Positions 26,344-35,232 of a stretch of 64,000 nucleotides of DNA are shown piece by piece (the first letter of the stretch is position 1; every line of letters begins with the position of its first letter). The position numbers and the translations under genes were made by a program. Source of the stretch: an uncultured Myxococcales bacterium (GTDB lineage: Bacteria > Myxococcota_A > Polyangia > Polyangiales > Polyangiaceae); the NCBI GenBank assembly GCA_937872925.1, contig CALMUT010000157.1:1-64000 (forward strand), in the 5' to 3' direction. The notes beneath the pieces were generated by a model. That model was not told the DNA's origin and did no database searches. It was given only the letters and a program-made list of their open reading frames with translations.

Positions 26344-26590
26344 GATCCGACAAGAGTGCCATTCCTGAAATCGCTTCGTCAACCTTGCGTCGTCCGCGCG
26401 AGAGGCTGCGGGCGGCGAGGCTTTGAGGCTGACGTCCGGCAGCGAGTCCGCGGAGCTCGCGGACGCCATCGACGACCATGCGATCGCGCGAATACGAGTC
26501 CGTGTCCTTTTGGCTCGCGTCTTTGGCTCGCGTTTTCGCTCGGGTTTTCGCCGCCTGGAAAGACGGGGCGACTCGTCCTATGACTTGAGA

Positions 26591-28033
26591 GTGAGCAGCG
26601 CATTTCCCTCCCTCGTCATCCACGCCGATCGCTTCGAAGCCCAGGGCCCCTTTGCCGAGGCCCAAGCGGCGTTTTTGGATCCGGACGCTGCTGAGGTCGC
26701 GCGGCTGTCGAAGTTGCTGACCGAAACGCGGGCTGGCGTGGTCGCGCACTTCTACATGGATCCAGAACTTCAGGGCGTGCTGACCCGCGCGGGGCAGGAG
26801 CATATTGCGATCTCGGATTCTTTGGCGATGGCGGACAGCGCCATCGACATGGTCGAGGCCGGCGCACGCTTTGTCGTGGTGCTTGGCGTGGACTTCATGA
26901 GCGAGAACGTGCGCGCGATGCTGGACGCCGCGGGCCACGCCGCGACCCCGGTGTACCGAGTCGCTGAAAAGGCCATCGGCTGTTCGTTGGCGGAGTCGGC
27001 GGAGTCCGACGCTTACGCCGCGTACCTGACCCAGGCGTCCCAGACCGCTCCGTCCCTGCACGTCGTGTACATCAACACCAGCTTGGCGACGAAGGCGCAG
27101 GCGCAGGCGTTGGTGCCGACCATCACGTGCACGTCCAGCAACGTGGTCAAGACCGTGTTGCAGTCCTTCGCGCAGGTTCCCGACCTGCACGTGTGGTTCG
27201 GGCCGGATACGTACATGGGGCAAAATTTGTACGACCTGTTCCGGTCGCTGACGGAAATGCCCGACGACGCCGTGCGCGCAGTGCACCCAGCTCACGACCG
27301 CGAAAGTGTGCGCGCGGCGCTTTCGCGCTTCCACTTTTTCAAGCAGGGCACCTGCGTGGTGCACCATATGTTCGGTAGCGCCGTGGCGGACCGTGTCGTC
27401 GCGGACTACGCCGACGCGCACGTCACTGCGCATCTGGAAGTGCCCGGGGAGATGTTCCGGGTCGCCCTCGACGCTCAGCGAGCTGGGCGAGGCGTTGTGG
27501 GGTCGACCAGCGACATACTGAACTACATCGACGGGCGCGTGGACGCGGCGCTGGCCGCGAAGAGCTCTGAACGCATCAGTTTCGTTCTGGGTACCGAAGC
27601 GGGCATGATCACGTCGATCGTCGACAGCGTGCGGCGGCGGCTCGCGGTGGATGCATCGACGAAGCTTTCCGTAGAGATCGTGTTTCCGGTCGCGAGCGAG
27701 GCGATCGCGCAGACGCCGGAGCATGAGCTGCAGGTCGTGCCGGGAGTTGCAGCGGGAGAGGGTTGTTCGACCGAAGGTGGTTGCGCAACCTGCCCGTATA
27801 TGAAGATGAACAGCTTGGACGCGACGCTTTCTTTGTTGGAGCGCTTGAGCGGACCGCCGTCTGCGCTCGAGAAGTTCTTGCCGCGCAAATACACAGCGCT
27901 CGTCAAAGGCCGCGCAGTCGCGGAAATCGGCGGCGAGCCGATCCTGCATATGCGCGCCTTCCAAAAGAGCGGCCGCTTGCCTGACGCGCTGGTTGCGGAC
28001 ATCGCGAGTCGCGCGCTGTCGCAGCCGGCGTAG
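26591..28033 (+). CDS. nadA: Quinolinate synthase, plant-type
   Basis: 480 residues from the GTG at 26591; upstream codons in frame have no conserved content. NadA condenses iminoaspartate with dihydroxyacetone phosphate to quinolinate, the first pyridine of NAD synthesis, using a [4Fe-4S] cluster. Motifs match the plant-plastid form: VVAHFYMDPELQGVLT, ISDSLAMADSA, VLGVDFMSENVRA, PTITCTSSNVVKT, HLEVPGEMF and GVVGSTSDIL. Candidate cluster ligands are Cys180, Cys255 and one of Cys392/398/401 in EGCSTEGGCATCPYM. The SufE domain fused in plants is absent. No nadB or nadC is in the window. Confidence 0.92.
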   Translation: MSSAFPSLVIHADRFEAQGPFAEAQAAFLDPDAAEVARLSKLLTETRAGVVAHFYMDPELQGVLTRAGQEHIAISDSLAMADSAIDMVEAGARFVVVLGVDFMSENVRAMLDAAGHAATPVYRVAEKAIGCSLAESAESDAYAAYLTQASQTAPSLHVVYINTSLATKAQAQALVPTITCTSSNVVKTVLQSFAQVPDLHVWFGPDTYMGQNLYDLFRSLTEMPDDAVRAVHPAHDRESVRAALSRFHFFKQGTCVVHHMFGSAVADRVVADYADAHVTAHLEVPGEMFRVALDAQRAGRGVVGSTSDILNYIDGRVDAALAAKSSERISFVLGTEAGMITSIVDSVRRRLAVDASTKLSVEIVFPVASEAIAQTPEHELQVVPGVAAGEGCSTEGGCATCPYMKMNSLDATLSLLERLSGPPSALEKFLPRKYTALVKGRAVAEIGGEPILHMRAFQKSGRLPDALVADIASRALSQPA

Positions 28034-28220
28034 GCGAGGCAGATCCGCAGTGCGGCGCGCCGCCATCGCGACCGCGCCCGTGGCGACTGCAGAGCGCCTC
28101 GCGGCGTGGTGCCGTTTTGTTGTGCAGATCTCGCGCAACTGGAATTGTGCAGCGACCGAGGAAAACGGGCGGGTTCTCGGGTATGTGCATGTGTGAAGCG
28201 GTGGGCGTTACAACTACAAA

Positions 28221-28226
28221 TATAAT
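28221..28226 (+). promoter_or_regulatory. Possible -10 hexamer (TATAAT)
   Basis: A consensus TATAAT in a locally A/T-rich stretch that stands out from its surroundings, 46 bases before the start of the small secreted protein. I see no good -35 at the right distance. An inverted CTACAA...TTGTAG pair flanks the site and could be an operator. Confidence 0.4.
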
Positions 28227-28272
28227 GATTTCAGGCACTTGTAGCTTGAGCAGGCGCTCCCGTTCCTGCACC

Positions 28273-28707
28273 ATGAACCTAGCCGTGACTCTGACACAAA
28301 TCGCCGTTGCTCTCGCAACCCTCAGCCTCGCTGGGGCTGCTTGGGCCGAAGACGCGCCAAAGGCAGGCAACGGCTTTGGGCTGACGGCCCCGGAATCGAG
28401 CTTGCCAGCGTCGCTGGCGCTGCCGGCCGCCGGAAACGTGGCGGAAGTGGCTCCAACGCCCGAGGATGCGGCGCCCAAAAAGGCCGCTTCGCCCAAGCGC
28501 AGCTGCACCAGCGCCAGTTGCAGCTACCGCTCGCTGTTGGGCCAGCTGGTGATCACGCGGGACCTCGAGCTGCCGGGCAGCGAGACGGTTGCGGTTCGGC
28601 TATTGCCCACATCCAGCGCCCTGGCGGGCAGCAGTCGCTCGACCATCGTGGTGCGTCCTCGACTGCAAGACTCGACGTACGGCTTTCATCTGGCAGCCCG
28701 CTTCTAA
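28273..28707 (+). CDS. Small secreted hypothetical protein
   Basis: 144 residues from the ATG at 28273, chosen because it begins a clean signal peptide (MNLAVTLTQIAVALATLSLAGAAWA, cut before Glu-Asp). After a Pro/Ala-rich segment there is a CTSASCSY pair of Cys and a beta-like C-terminus ending GFHLAARF; the final Phe could suit an envelope barrel or assembly signal, but the protein is short. I do not recognise it. A TATAAT hexamer at 28221 lies about 50 bases before the start. Confidence 0.6.
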   Translation: MNLAVTLTQIAVALATLSLAGAAWAEDAPKAGNGFGLTAPESSLPASLALPAAGNVAEVAPTPEDAAPKKAASPKRSCTSASCSYRSLLGQLVITRDLELPGSETVAVRLLPTSSALAGSSRSTIVVRPRLQDSTYGFHLAARF

Positions 28708-28854
28708 ACGCATCCCATCCCCGCCACATTCGGCGTCACGGTTGCGGGCGCCGCTTTGTCTCGGCTCCCCGGCCGCTTTGTCTCGGGGTCGCCTAGTCCG
28801 CGGCGGCTTCCACGCAACCATGGGTCGCAACGCCGCCCGTATCGCGCGTGAACG

Positions 28855-29574
28855 TCACTGAATATCGTCGAAGCTCGGGAGGTGCCCGAAGTTGAAGCTA
28901 ATGCCGGCCATGTAGGTCAGGGCCTTGGTGTCGCCAAAGCTCCTGAGAACCGTCACCTCCGGATGCACGGCAAATTTCTTCGACGCACGGATGTTCAAGC
29001 CCAGGCCAATGCGCGCGGACAGCCCGTCGATGGTGGTCGCCCGTTCGAAATCACTGTCCCCGATCGAGTCGGCGCTGACGATCGAGTACACGACGCCGGG
29101 AGACAAAACGAAGGACAACGCCTCGCTAGCGTTGAAGTCGATCAGTACGGGGCCGTGAAAGTAAAATACGTTGATCGACGTCTCTGTCTCGTTGGTCCCG
29201 ATCTTCACATTGTACCACTGCACGCCAGGATCCAGCGCAAGGTCGAGCCGGCCTTTGAATAGGTTGACCTTGGTGTCGAAGGCCAGCGACGACAGGTTGT
29301 TGACGTGAAAGCCTAAGTCGACCTGGTCAGCGACACCCCAGCGCAGATGGTACGACGGCGGCAGAGGGAGAAAGAACTGGATGTCCGTGGTTTGGGTCGC
29401 GCCGGTAGAGTCCGTCGTTTCGGTCTCCGCGTTGAAGCCCCAGCCCTCGGCAGAAATGCCGTGACTGATCTGGCCCTTGGGCGTCGTACGCGCAGTGCCA
29501 TAGGTATTGACGTTGGGGCAGCCCGTCAGCAGCAAAGGGATCAGAAGCAAAGGGGCCGTCGTCAATCGCTGCAT
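28855..29574 (-). CDS. Barrel-like lipoprotein of unknown function
   Basis: 239 residues from the ATG at 29574. The signal sequence ends in LLLTGC (Cys19). The rest alternates short amphipathic strands with turns (YHLRWGVADQVDLGFHVNN, RLDLALDPGVQWYNVKI, LSARIGLGLNIRA, LTYMAGISFNFG), as in small outer-membrane barrels that report as 'porin family' or 'hypothetical outer membrane protein'. The lipid anchor plus barrel-like strands is unusual but occurs in myxobacteria. It lies 120 bases downstream of thyX on the same strand. Confidence 0.65.
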   Translation of the reverse strand: MQRLTTAPLLLIPLLLTGCPNVNTYGTARTTPKGQISHGISAEGWGFNAETETTDSTGATQTTDIQFFLPLPPSYHLRWGVADQVDLGFHVNNLSSLAFDTKVNLFKGRLDLALDPGVQWYNVKIGTNETETSINVFYFHGPVLIDFNASEALSFVLSPGVVYSIVSADSIGDSDFERATTIDGLSARIGLGLNIRASKKFAVHPEVTVLRSFGDTKALTYMAGISFNFGHLPSFDDIQ

Positions 29575-29694
29575 GAGCGAGCCTACGGCCAGCGGCGGCG
29601 CGTACTTCCTCGCTTGCAGAGGAATTGAGGGCGCCCGGGCTTCTGGGCTTGCTGCACTCACGCCCGCATTCCGGGGCAGTCCGGGGGCGGCGCT

Positions 29695-30687
29695 TTAGGC
29701 GGGGGGCGGCCGGTCACCCTTGGGCACTGCGGCGTTGCATTTCTCGGCGAAGAACTCGCCGCTCTTGGCGTCGGCCAAGTTGAGCTCGAAGTCCGGAACC
29801 GCGGACGCCGCGAGCTTGTCGAGCAGTTCAGTCACTTCGCGTTTGCTCAGCCCAACGGCGTCGAGCGCTTCACCGGACAGCGCGCCGGCCTTGGACTCCA
29901 GACCGCCGTCCGTTGGCGAGACCAAGCGCCGCAACGCATCGAGCTCCATGCGGCTCATGCGGGAACCGCATACGTCGTAGTCGATCCACGCTTCGTAAGA
30001 GAGCGGGGCCACGCGCTTGAGCATTGCCGCCATGATCCGGCCGTACTCCTGGATTTCCCACTGCGCATGGCGATCTACACGCAGCTTCAGGAAGTGCATC
30101 AAGTTATGCAGATCGATCTTCCAGTACCACTGGGTATAGGTGGAAAGCGGCAAATCAATGCGTGCCAGCTCCCGGGCGAAGTCCTGGTTGGTCATCCACT
30201 CGTAGGCGCCGGCGCTGGCACTTCGGATCTCGTTCCAGCGCGCCACCGCTGCTTGGTAGTCCGCGTCGCTTACGGGCTGCCCGCTACGCCCTTGGTTGTT
30301 CTTGCGGCTCTGGGTCTGGAGCTGTCCCGCCTCCGGGGTGTAGAACAGCAGCGGCATCAGGGAATAGCGCCCGCTGTATTCGTTCACATTCGCCGTGCGA
30401 TGGCGGATCCACTGCCGCGCGACGAACATCGGCATGCAGCAGTGGAACTTCAGTTCGACCATTTCCGAAGGCGTCGTATGCAAATGCCTTCGCAAGTAGC
30501 GGAGCAGGCCGCGGGTCATGCTGGCCTTGCGAGTGCCGTAGCCGTAGCTCACGCGTGCGGCCCGCTCGATACAGTCGTCTGTGCCCATGTAGTCGACCAG
30601 GGCGACGAAGCCGTGATCGAGCACGGGGAAGTACGCGCCCAAGATTTCTTCGGCGCCCGGCGCCGTCGGCCGCTTGCTTTCGCCCAT
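29695..30687 (-). CDS. thyX: FAD-dependent thymidylate synthase
   Basis: 330 residues, longer than the common 220-260 because of a C-terminal extension from about 245. ThyX makes dTMP from dUMP using methylene-tetrahydrofolate and reduced FAD in the cytoplasm. The signature RHRTANVNEYSGRYS at 95-109 fits RHR-x7-S, which binds dUMP and FAD. The ATG at 30687 overlaps the asd stop (TAATG), so the gene is coupled to asd. No thyA is in the window. Confidence 0.95.
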   Translation of the reverse strand: MGESKRPTAPGAEEILGAYFPVLDHGFVALVDYMGTDDCIERAARVSYGYGTRKASMTRGLLRYLRRHLHTTPSEMVELKFHCCMPMFVARQWIRHRTANVNEYSGRYSLMPLLFYTPEAGQLQTQSRKNNQGRSGQPVSDADYQAAVARWNEIRSASAGAYEWMTNQDFARELARIDLPLSTYTQWYWKIDLHNLMHFLKLRVDRHAQWEIQEYGRIMAAMLKRVAPLSYEAWIDYDVCGSRMSRMELDALRRLVSPTDGGLESKAGALSGEALDAVGLSKREVTELLDKLAASAVPDFELNLADAKSGEFFAEKCNAAVPKGDRPPPA

Positions 30688-31682
30688 TACAAGATCTCCG
30701 CAATCTGCACGGCGTTGAGCGCTGCGCCCTTGCGTAGGTTGTCGGCAACCACCCACAGGTTGATTGCCCCGGACACGCTCAAATCGTCCCGTACACGGCC
30801 CACGTAGACGGGATCCGTATCCGCCGCTGCGAGGGGCTGCGGCTCACCGCCAGGCGTGTAGTCGCCTTCCACTAAGGTGATGCCGGGTGCGTTGCGCAGT
30901 AGCTCACAGGCTTCTTTGGCGTTCATGGGGCGGTGGAACTGCGCGTGCACGGCTTCGCTGTGCCCCGTCATCACGGGAACGCGCACACAGGTCGGCGTGA
31001 CGGCGATCTCCTGATCCTCGAGGATCTTGCGAGTCTCGTTGACCAACTTCAGTTCTTCTTCGGAGTACCCGTCGCTGCCCGGCTTCCAATCCGACAACAG
31101 GTTGCACGCCATTTGCGCGGGGAAGATCTCTGCTTTGGGGGTGCGACCCGCCGCGATATCACCTATTTGGGTACGCAGTTCTTCGAGGGCGGCTTGTCCC
31201 TTGCCGCTGGTGGCCTGATAGGTCGAGACGACCAAGTGCTTGATGCGCGCCGCGGTGTGCAGCGGTTTGAGCGCGACGACCATTTGGATCGTGCTGCAGT
31301 TGGGATTGGCGATGATGCCCTTGGGGCGCACGGCTGCAGCGCCCGGGTTGACCTCGGGCACGACCAGCGGCACCTCAGGGTCCATGCGCCAGGCGCTGGA
31401 GTTGTCGATCACGACCGCGCCAGCCTTGGCAGCGATGGGTGCGTACTCACGGGAGGTGCCGGCTCCAGCCGAAAAGAGCGCGATGTCCACGCCGGCGAAG
31501 CTCTCGGGGCCCAGAGTCTGCACCGTAAGCTCTCCCCCAGCGAAGGGGAGCTTCTTGCCGGCAGAACGCGCCGAAGCCAGCGCGATCACCTGTTTGGCGG
31601 GGAACGCGCGGCGTTCCAAGGTTCTCAGCATCTCTCGCCCGACGACCCCGGTGGCACCCACCACGGCAACGACTTTGCTCAT
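30687..31682 (-). CDS. asd: Aspartate-semialdehyde dehydrogenase
   Basis: 331 residues from the ATG at 31682, preceded on the minus strand by AGGAG at good spacing; an upstream in-frame start lacks this. Asd reduces aspartyl-4-phosphate with NADPH, the branch point to lysine/diaminopimelate, methionine and threonine. Visible: the Rossmann GATGVVGREML, the catalytic NPNCST with Cys129, SGKGQAALEEL, and TGHSEAVH near the C-terminus. The sequence belongs to the common bacterial NADP form. It is the first gene of a two-gene unit with thyX. Confidence 0.96.
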   Translation of the reverse strand: MSKVVAVVGATGVVGREMLRTLERRAFPAKQVIALASARSAGKKLPFAGGELTVQTLGPESFAGVDIALFSAGAGTSREYAPIAAKAGAVVIDNSSAWRMDPEVPLVVPEVNPGAAAVRPKGIIANPNCSTIQMVVALKPLHTAARIKHLVVSTYQATSGKGQAALEELRTQIGDIAAGRTPKAEIFPAQMACNLLSDWKPGSDGYSEEELKLVNETRKILEDQEIAVTPTCVRVPVMTGHSEAVHAQFHRPMNAKEACELLRNAPGITLVEGDYTPGGEPQPLAAADTDPVYVGRVRDDLSVSGAINLWVVADNLRKGAALNAVQIAEIL

Positions 31683-31802
31683 GACTCGACTCCTGAATGC
31701 CCGGCCCAATGCCCGGCGGGAAACGTCGGGAACGCTATGCGCGTCGGCCCAGATGCGCAAGTTGCCGGCATTGTCCGCGCCGATTCGCGCTACGCTGCAC
31801 GC

Positions 31803-34800
31803 ATGCGACGCCGCCCCACGAGCGCAGTTCTGATCGGTGCCCTTCTGGCGGGCTGCGCCGGTCGTGGTGGGGACGTGCGGGCCCCTGAGGATGGCAAGAA
31901 GCCTGCCGCCGCAAAGAAGCGCGAAGTGGCGTTTGTGTCACCTGCCCAGGTCTTTGTGTTGCCCGAGCTTTCTACGCCGACCTTCGTTAGCAAGCAGCCC
32001 GACAGTTCCAAACGCATGATCGTTTCCGGCATGCGTGTCGTCGATCATTTCGACGGGACCTTGCAGCGCGGTCAGGAGGTATTCCCCGGGTCCCAAAACG
32101 TGCAGGCCGCGGAGCTGCCGCAGCGCCTTGGAGGCGGCTTTCTGTTCTATTCGGCGGACAAAGGTTCGACGTCGTTCTGGCGCTCCAAGACTTGGGCGGG
32201 AAAGCTGGAGTCCTTTGCCAACGTCGACATGGACGTGGTGCAAGTCGTGGCCGGATTCGACCGCATCTACTTGACCGACCGTCGCTCCATCGACATCGTC
32301 GCGCTCGATCCAGACTCTGGCAAGGCGGTGGACCTGGGACCTCTACCGGACGCGGTATCCTACGGCAGCATCGCCATGCTCGACGCTTGGGTTGGCGCCG
32401 TAGAGGTTCCGTTTCAAGGGATCTTGGCAACCTTTGACGCCGGCGCGAGCTGGCGAACCGTGCCCATCTTCCCCAGCTATGGCGTCGCGCTGGAAGACGA
32501 CAAGCTGATCCTCAACACCAGTCGCGGGAAGTTGGAGCTGCGCCCGGACGGCAATCTGGCCCAGGATCAGACTGCAAAGTCCGACGCGCTCTTCGCCGGG
32601 GCTGTGCCCGGGGGCATGCAGCTCGCACCGGAAAAAGAGGACGACGAGCCGCCCGTGGTGAGCCCTTCGCCCCTGGGCCGACGTCCGCTGCATACCGCGG
32701 TACTGCGCGGTGTTCCCGATTCCAATTCCACGGCTTTGGTGCTGCACGAAGGTGCCGTAGGCCGGGTGCGGCTGCAGGATGGGGCCGTGTTGGATCTGCG
32801 TGAGCGTGCGCTTTCGGATGCCACGACCTGCCAAGGGGTTCGGTTGGGCAAGGGCACTGGTTTTGTATGCGGGCAGGAGCGTGGGCGCACCGCGGTGTAT
32901 GCCGTCGACTCTGCGCTGTCCTTGGTGCAGGTCGCGAGCTACGCAGGGCCACGCTTCGTGGCTTCGAGTGACAATGGCGCGCTGGTCGTTCGAGGGCCTT
33001 GCGCGCCCGACGCCGATCCGTCCGAAGGTGGTTATTGCGTGATCGATCGGGAGCTCAAGCGCCGGGAGATCCGCGTCAAAGGAGACGTTGGCGTCGAGCG
33101 TGTGGTTGCGCTCCGCGACGGGCGGGTGGCGGTGATCGTGCCACCCCGTCTCGGCGCTTCGGGTTTGGTCACCATCGTAGACAAGGCTGGCGCTGCGACG
33201 AGCGTGAAGATCAAACTGCCGAAGGCCGAAGCCTCTGCCCTGGCGCTGCTCAAGAAGGGGCTTTGGCTGGATGGCTTCACGGAGTGGCGAAGCCCGGCGA
33301 AGAAGGGCAAGCCCGAACGCTCCTCCCTTGCGGGCTGGGTCGTTGCTGCGGGCCCCTTTGTCGGCGTGCGCATCGATCTCGACGGCAAGTTGCACGTTGG
33401 AAAAATCGAAAACGACATCGGCCAGTCTCTGATTTCTGGGCCCCTGGCGCTGGTGAAGGGGCGCGGGGGTCGTGGCGCCGAGAGCACGGATGGCGGCTTC
33501 GCGTGGCGCGAGGTTGAGTTGCCGGCAGCTACGTCAAAGACAGCCAACAAGTCGGTGGGTTTCGACGCCCGCGAACAAGGCTGTAGTCGTGTCGGCTGCG
33601 CCTTTGGCCCATGGGTGCGGGTTGGATACCGCGGGGACTCCGACGACGAACAAGTCGAAGCCGCGGAGACGCCCAAGCCGACCAGCCTGATCCCGAGCCA
33701 GGGCGGGCGTTGGCAGCTCGAATGTGCTCCGACGGGGGTTGCGCACGGACCGGTAGCCGGCCCGCCTGCGCCCAAACCGCCGCGAAGGCCCCGGCGCAAC
33801 TGGCGCAACCCAACGGCCATGAGCGCCGATGACTTGGAGTCGACGGAGTGGCTCAGCTTCTTCGGCCTTTCGCCACCCAAACGCGCGCGGGACGACATCG
33901 GAGTCGAGCACGGCTTGGAGCATACCTCGACGCCGCTGCGTGCCTACGCCTGGGGCGCGCGTGGCGCGAGTTGGGATCGCGTCGGCTCTTGGCAGTTCCG
34001 GGGTTTCGACGCCATGAGTTTGGACGGCGCGGTGTGGTCCACGGCCGTTTCGCGTCCGCCATTTTCGGACGCTGTCCTGGCCGCACAGGCCTTCGGTCGC
34101 GATCCCAATATGCCGGTTTCGTGGAACGCCGCCCTCGAGGCCGGCGGACGCGCCGCGGGAGTGCTGGTCAACGCCCGCGGCAGCATGGACCTCTATCTGC
34201 TCGAAGAGGGTCGGGCACCTATCGCGGTTGCCGACGTCGCACGTGCGGGTTTGTACCAACTCAACAGCGTCGTGAAGGCGGGCAGCACATGGTACCTAGC
34301 CGGCGCGCAGGGCTCCAACGCGTTCCAGGTGTTTCGCGTCGTCGGCAACAAGCTCGTCAGCTTGCGTTCGTACGCACTGCGCCACGGCTCACGCTCTCAG
34401 GGCAGAGTCCTGACAAATCTAGTTCGCACCTCTAAGGGCGACGGGCTCGGTGTTCTGGTGCGTTCCGTGCGCACGCGGGGCCATGCCTCCCACTGGTATG
34501 TGTACCCTTTGAATACTGAGAGTGGCGAGGCGGGCCCGCCCCTTTCTCTGACCCCAGAACGACTCGCGAAAGCGCCGCGACCGTGTGGCGATGGCGAAGA
34601 CGGCTACGAGCTTTCCGTCGATCTTCCGGTGGAGCCGTATCTGGATTTCGTGGGGTCTGCCAACGCAGTGAAATCTCGGCGCGTCGTGGCTCGTGTGCTG
34701 GCCAGCGTGCGCGGCGTGTGTCTTTCGCAGCTCAGTGGTCATGCGGACGGGGCGGTACCGACGCGGCTCGCTGCCTCGAATATGGCGGACTTCGCGTCGG

Positions 34801-34874
34801 GGCGTCCGCTGGTTCCCATGACTTTATTGGACCGGGAACGGACCGGTCGGCGTTGGGGTTTTCAGTGCCGTTAG
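31803..34874 (+). CDS. Large lipoprotein of unknown function, possible repeat (propeller-like) fold
   Basis: 1023 residues from the ATG at 31803. The frame stays open for 870 bases upstream, but the lipoprotein signal ending LLAGC (Cys18) fixes the start. The long body consists of many short beta segments with Gly/Asp turns and repeated phrases such as SYGSIAMLDAWVGAVEVPF, VRLQDGAVLDLRERAL and WYLAGAQGSNAFQVFRVVGN, which look like blades of one or two beta-propellers; no named repeat signature is clear. Probably attached to the outer or inner membrane and facing the periplasm. The role is unknown. Confidence 0.75.
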   Translation: MRRRPTSAVLIGALLAGCAGRGGDVRAPEDGKKPAAAKKREVAFVSPAQVFVLPELSTPTFVSKQPDSSKRMIVSGMRVVDHFDGTLQRGQEVFPGSQNVQAAELPQRLGGGFLFYSADKGSTSFWRSKTWAGKLESFANVDMDVVQVVAGFDRIYLTDRRSIDIVALDPDSGKAVDLGPLPDAVSYGSIAMLDAWVGAVEVPFQGILATFDAGASWRTVPIFPSYGVALEDDKLILNTSRGKLELRPDGNLAQDQTAKSDALFAGAVPGGMQLAPEKEDDEPPVVSPSPLGRRPLHTAVLRGVPDSNSTALVLHEGAVGRVRLQDGAVLDLRERALSDATTCQGVRLGKGTGFVCGQERGRTAVYAVDSALSLVQVASYAGPRFVASSDNGALVVRGPCAPDADPSEGGYCVIDRELKRREIRVKGDVGVERVVALRDGRVAVIVPPRLGASGLVTIVDKAGAATSVKIKLPKAEASALALLKKGLWLDGFTEWRSPAKKGKPERSSLAGWVVAAGPFVGVRIDLDGKLHVGKIENDIGQSLISGPLALVKGRGGRGAESTDGGFAWREVELPAATSKTANKSVGFDAREQGCSRVGCAFGPWVRVGYRGDSDDEQVEAAETPKPTSLIPSQGGRWQLECAPTGVAHGPVAGPPAPKPPRRPRRNWRNPTAMSADDLESTEWLSFFGLSPPKRARDDIGVEHGLEHTSTPLRAYAWGARGASWDRVGSWQFRGFDAMSLDGAVWSTAVSRPPFSDAVLAAQAFGRDPNMPVSWNAALEAGGRAAGVLVNARGSMDLYLLEEGRAPIAVADVARAGLYQLNSVVKAGSTWYLAGAQGSNAFQVFRVVGNKLVSLRSYALRHGSRSQGRVLTNLVRTSKGDGLGVLVRSVRTRGHASHWYVYPLNTESGEAGPPLSLTPERLAKAPRPCGDGEDGYELSVDLPVEPYLDFVGSANAVKSRRVVARVLASVRGVCLSQLSGHADGAVPTRLAASNMADFASGRPLVPMTLLDRERTGRRWGFQCR

Positions 34875-34961
34875 GGAACCTTGCGGCAGCGCGGCACGAA
34901 ACCTGCCCAGATGAGTCGTTGACGAGGGTTCGCGAACCTCCACATGGTTAGAGGCTGTCAG

Positions 34962-34979
34962 CATTTCAAATTTGAAATG
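34962..34979. promoter_or_regulatory. Perfect 18-base palindrome (candidate activator or repressor site)
   Basis: CATTTCAAATTTGAAATG reads the same on both strands. It lies about 90 bases upstream of a sigma-54-like promoter, the usual distance for an NtrC-type enhancer-binding site, and about 260 bases before the permuted esterase gene. No second copy was noticed in the window. Confidence 0.6.
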
Positions 34980-35060
34980 AGACTGGCGCGATGTGCATCA
35001 TCGGTTGTGCCAAACTTGCGCCATGTGCCTGTTTGTTTTGTTAATTCAGGTATTTGCAAT

Positions 35061-35077
35061 TTGGCACGCGTACTGCT
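35061..35077 (+). promoter_or_regulatory. Sigma-54-like (-24/-12) promoter
   Basis: TTGGCACGCGTACTGCT matches the sigma-54 consensus TTGGCACG-N4-TTGC(A/T) except C for the first T of the -12 element, with the invariant GG and GC twelve bases apart. Transcription would begin near 35088, about 145 bases before the GTG of the esterase-like gene. Sigma-54 and enhancer-binding proteins are numerous in myxobacteria. Confidence 0.6.
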
Positions 35078-35232
35078 ACCTCCTGAAGCGTCCGCGTGGA
35101 GCGAGGCTGTCCCCCCCCCGGCCCCTCTGCGCGGACACTTTATTTTCACCCTTCGGCTAGTCGCTGAAAGCACGAGGGCGTGCGACCCGCTACGATGCGC
35201 CCTCCCACACCCATCTAGGGCGGAGGCAACTT

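Larger units (their letters stand above)
34875..35232. other. A/T-rich regulatory intergenic region
   Basis: About 358 bases without a credible gene. The part from about 34950 to 35090 is clearly richer in A/T than its surroundings and holds an 18-base perfect palindrome and a sigma-54-like promoter, both listed separately. A short frame crossing it (from 34944) has no coding character. The leader between the promoter and the start at 35233 would be about 145 bases; I see no riboswitch or stable stem in it. Confidence 0.65.

Noticed and set aside
30933..31802. 870-base open upstream extension of the large lipoprotein gene
   Set aside because: It is antisense to asd, whose motifs are certain, and the lipoprotein signal at 31803 fixes the start. 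Open frames opposite high-GC genes are expected by chance.
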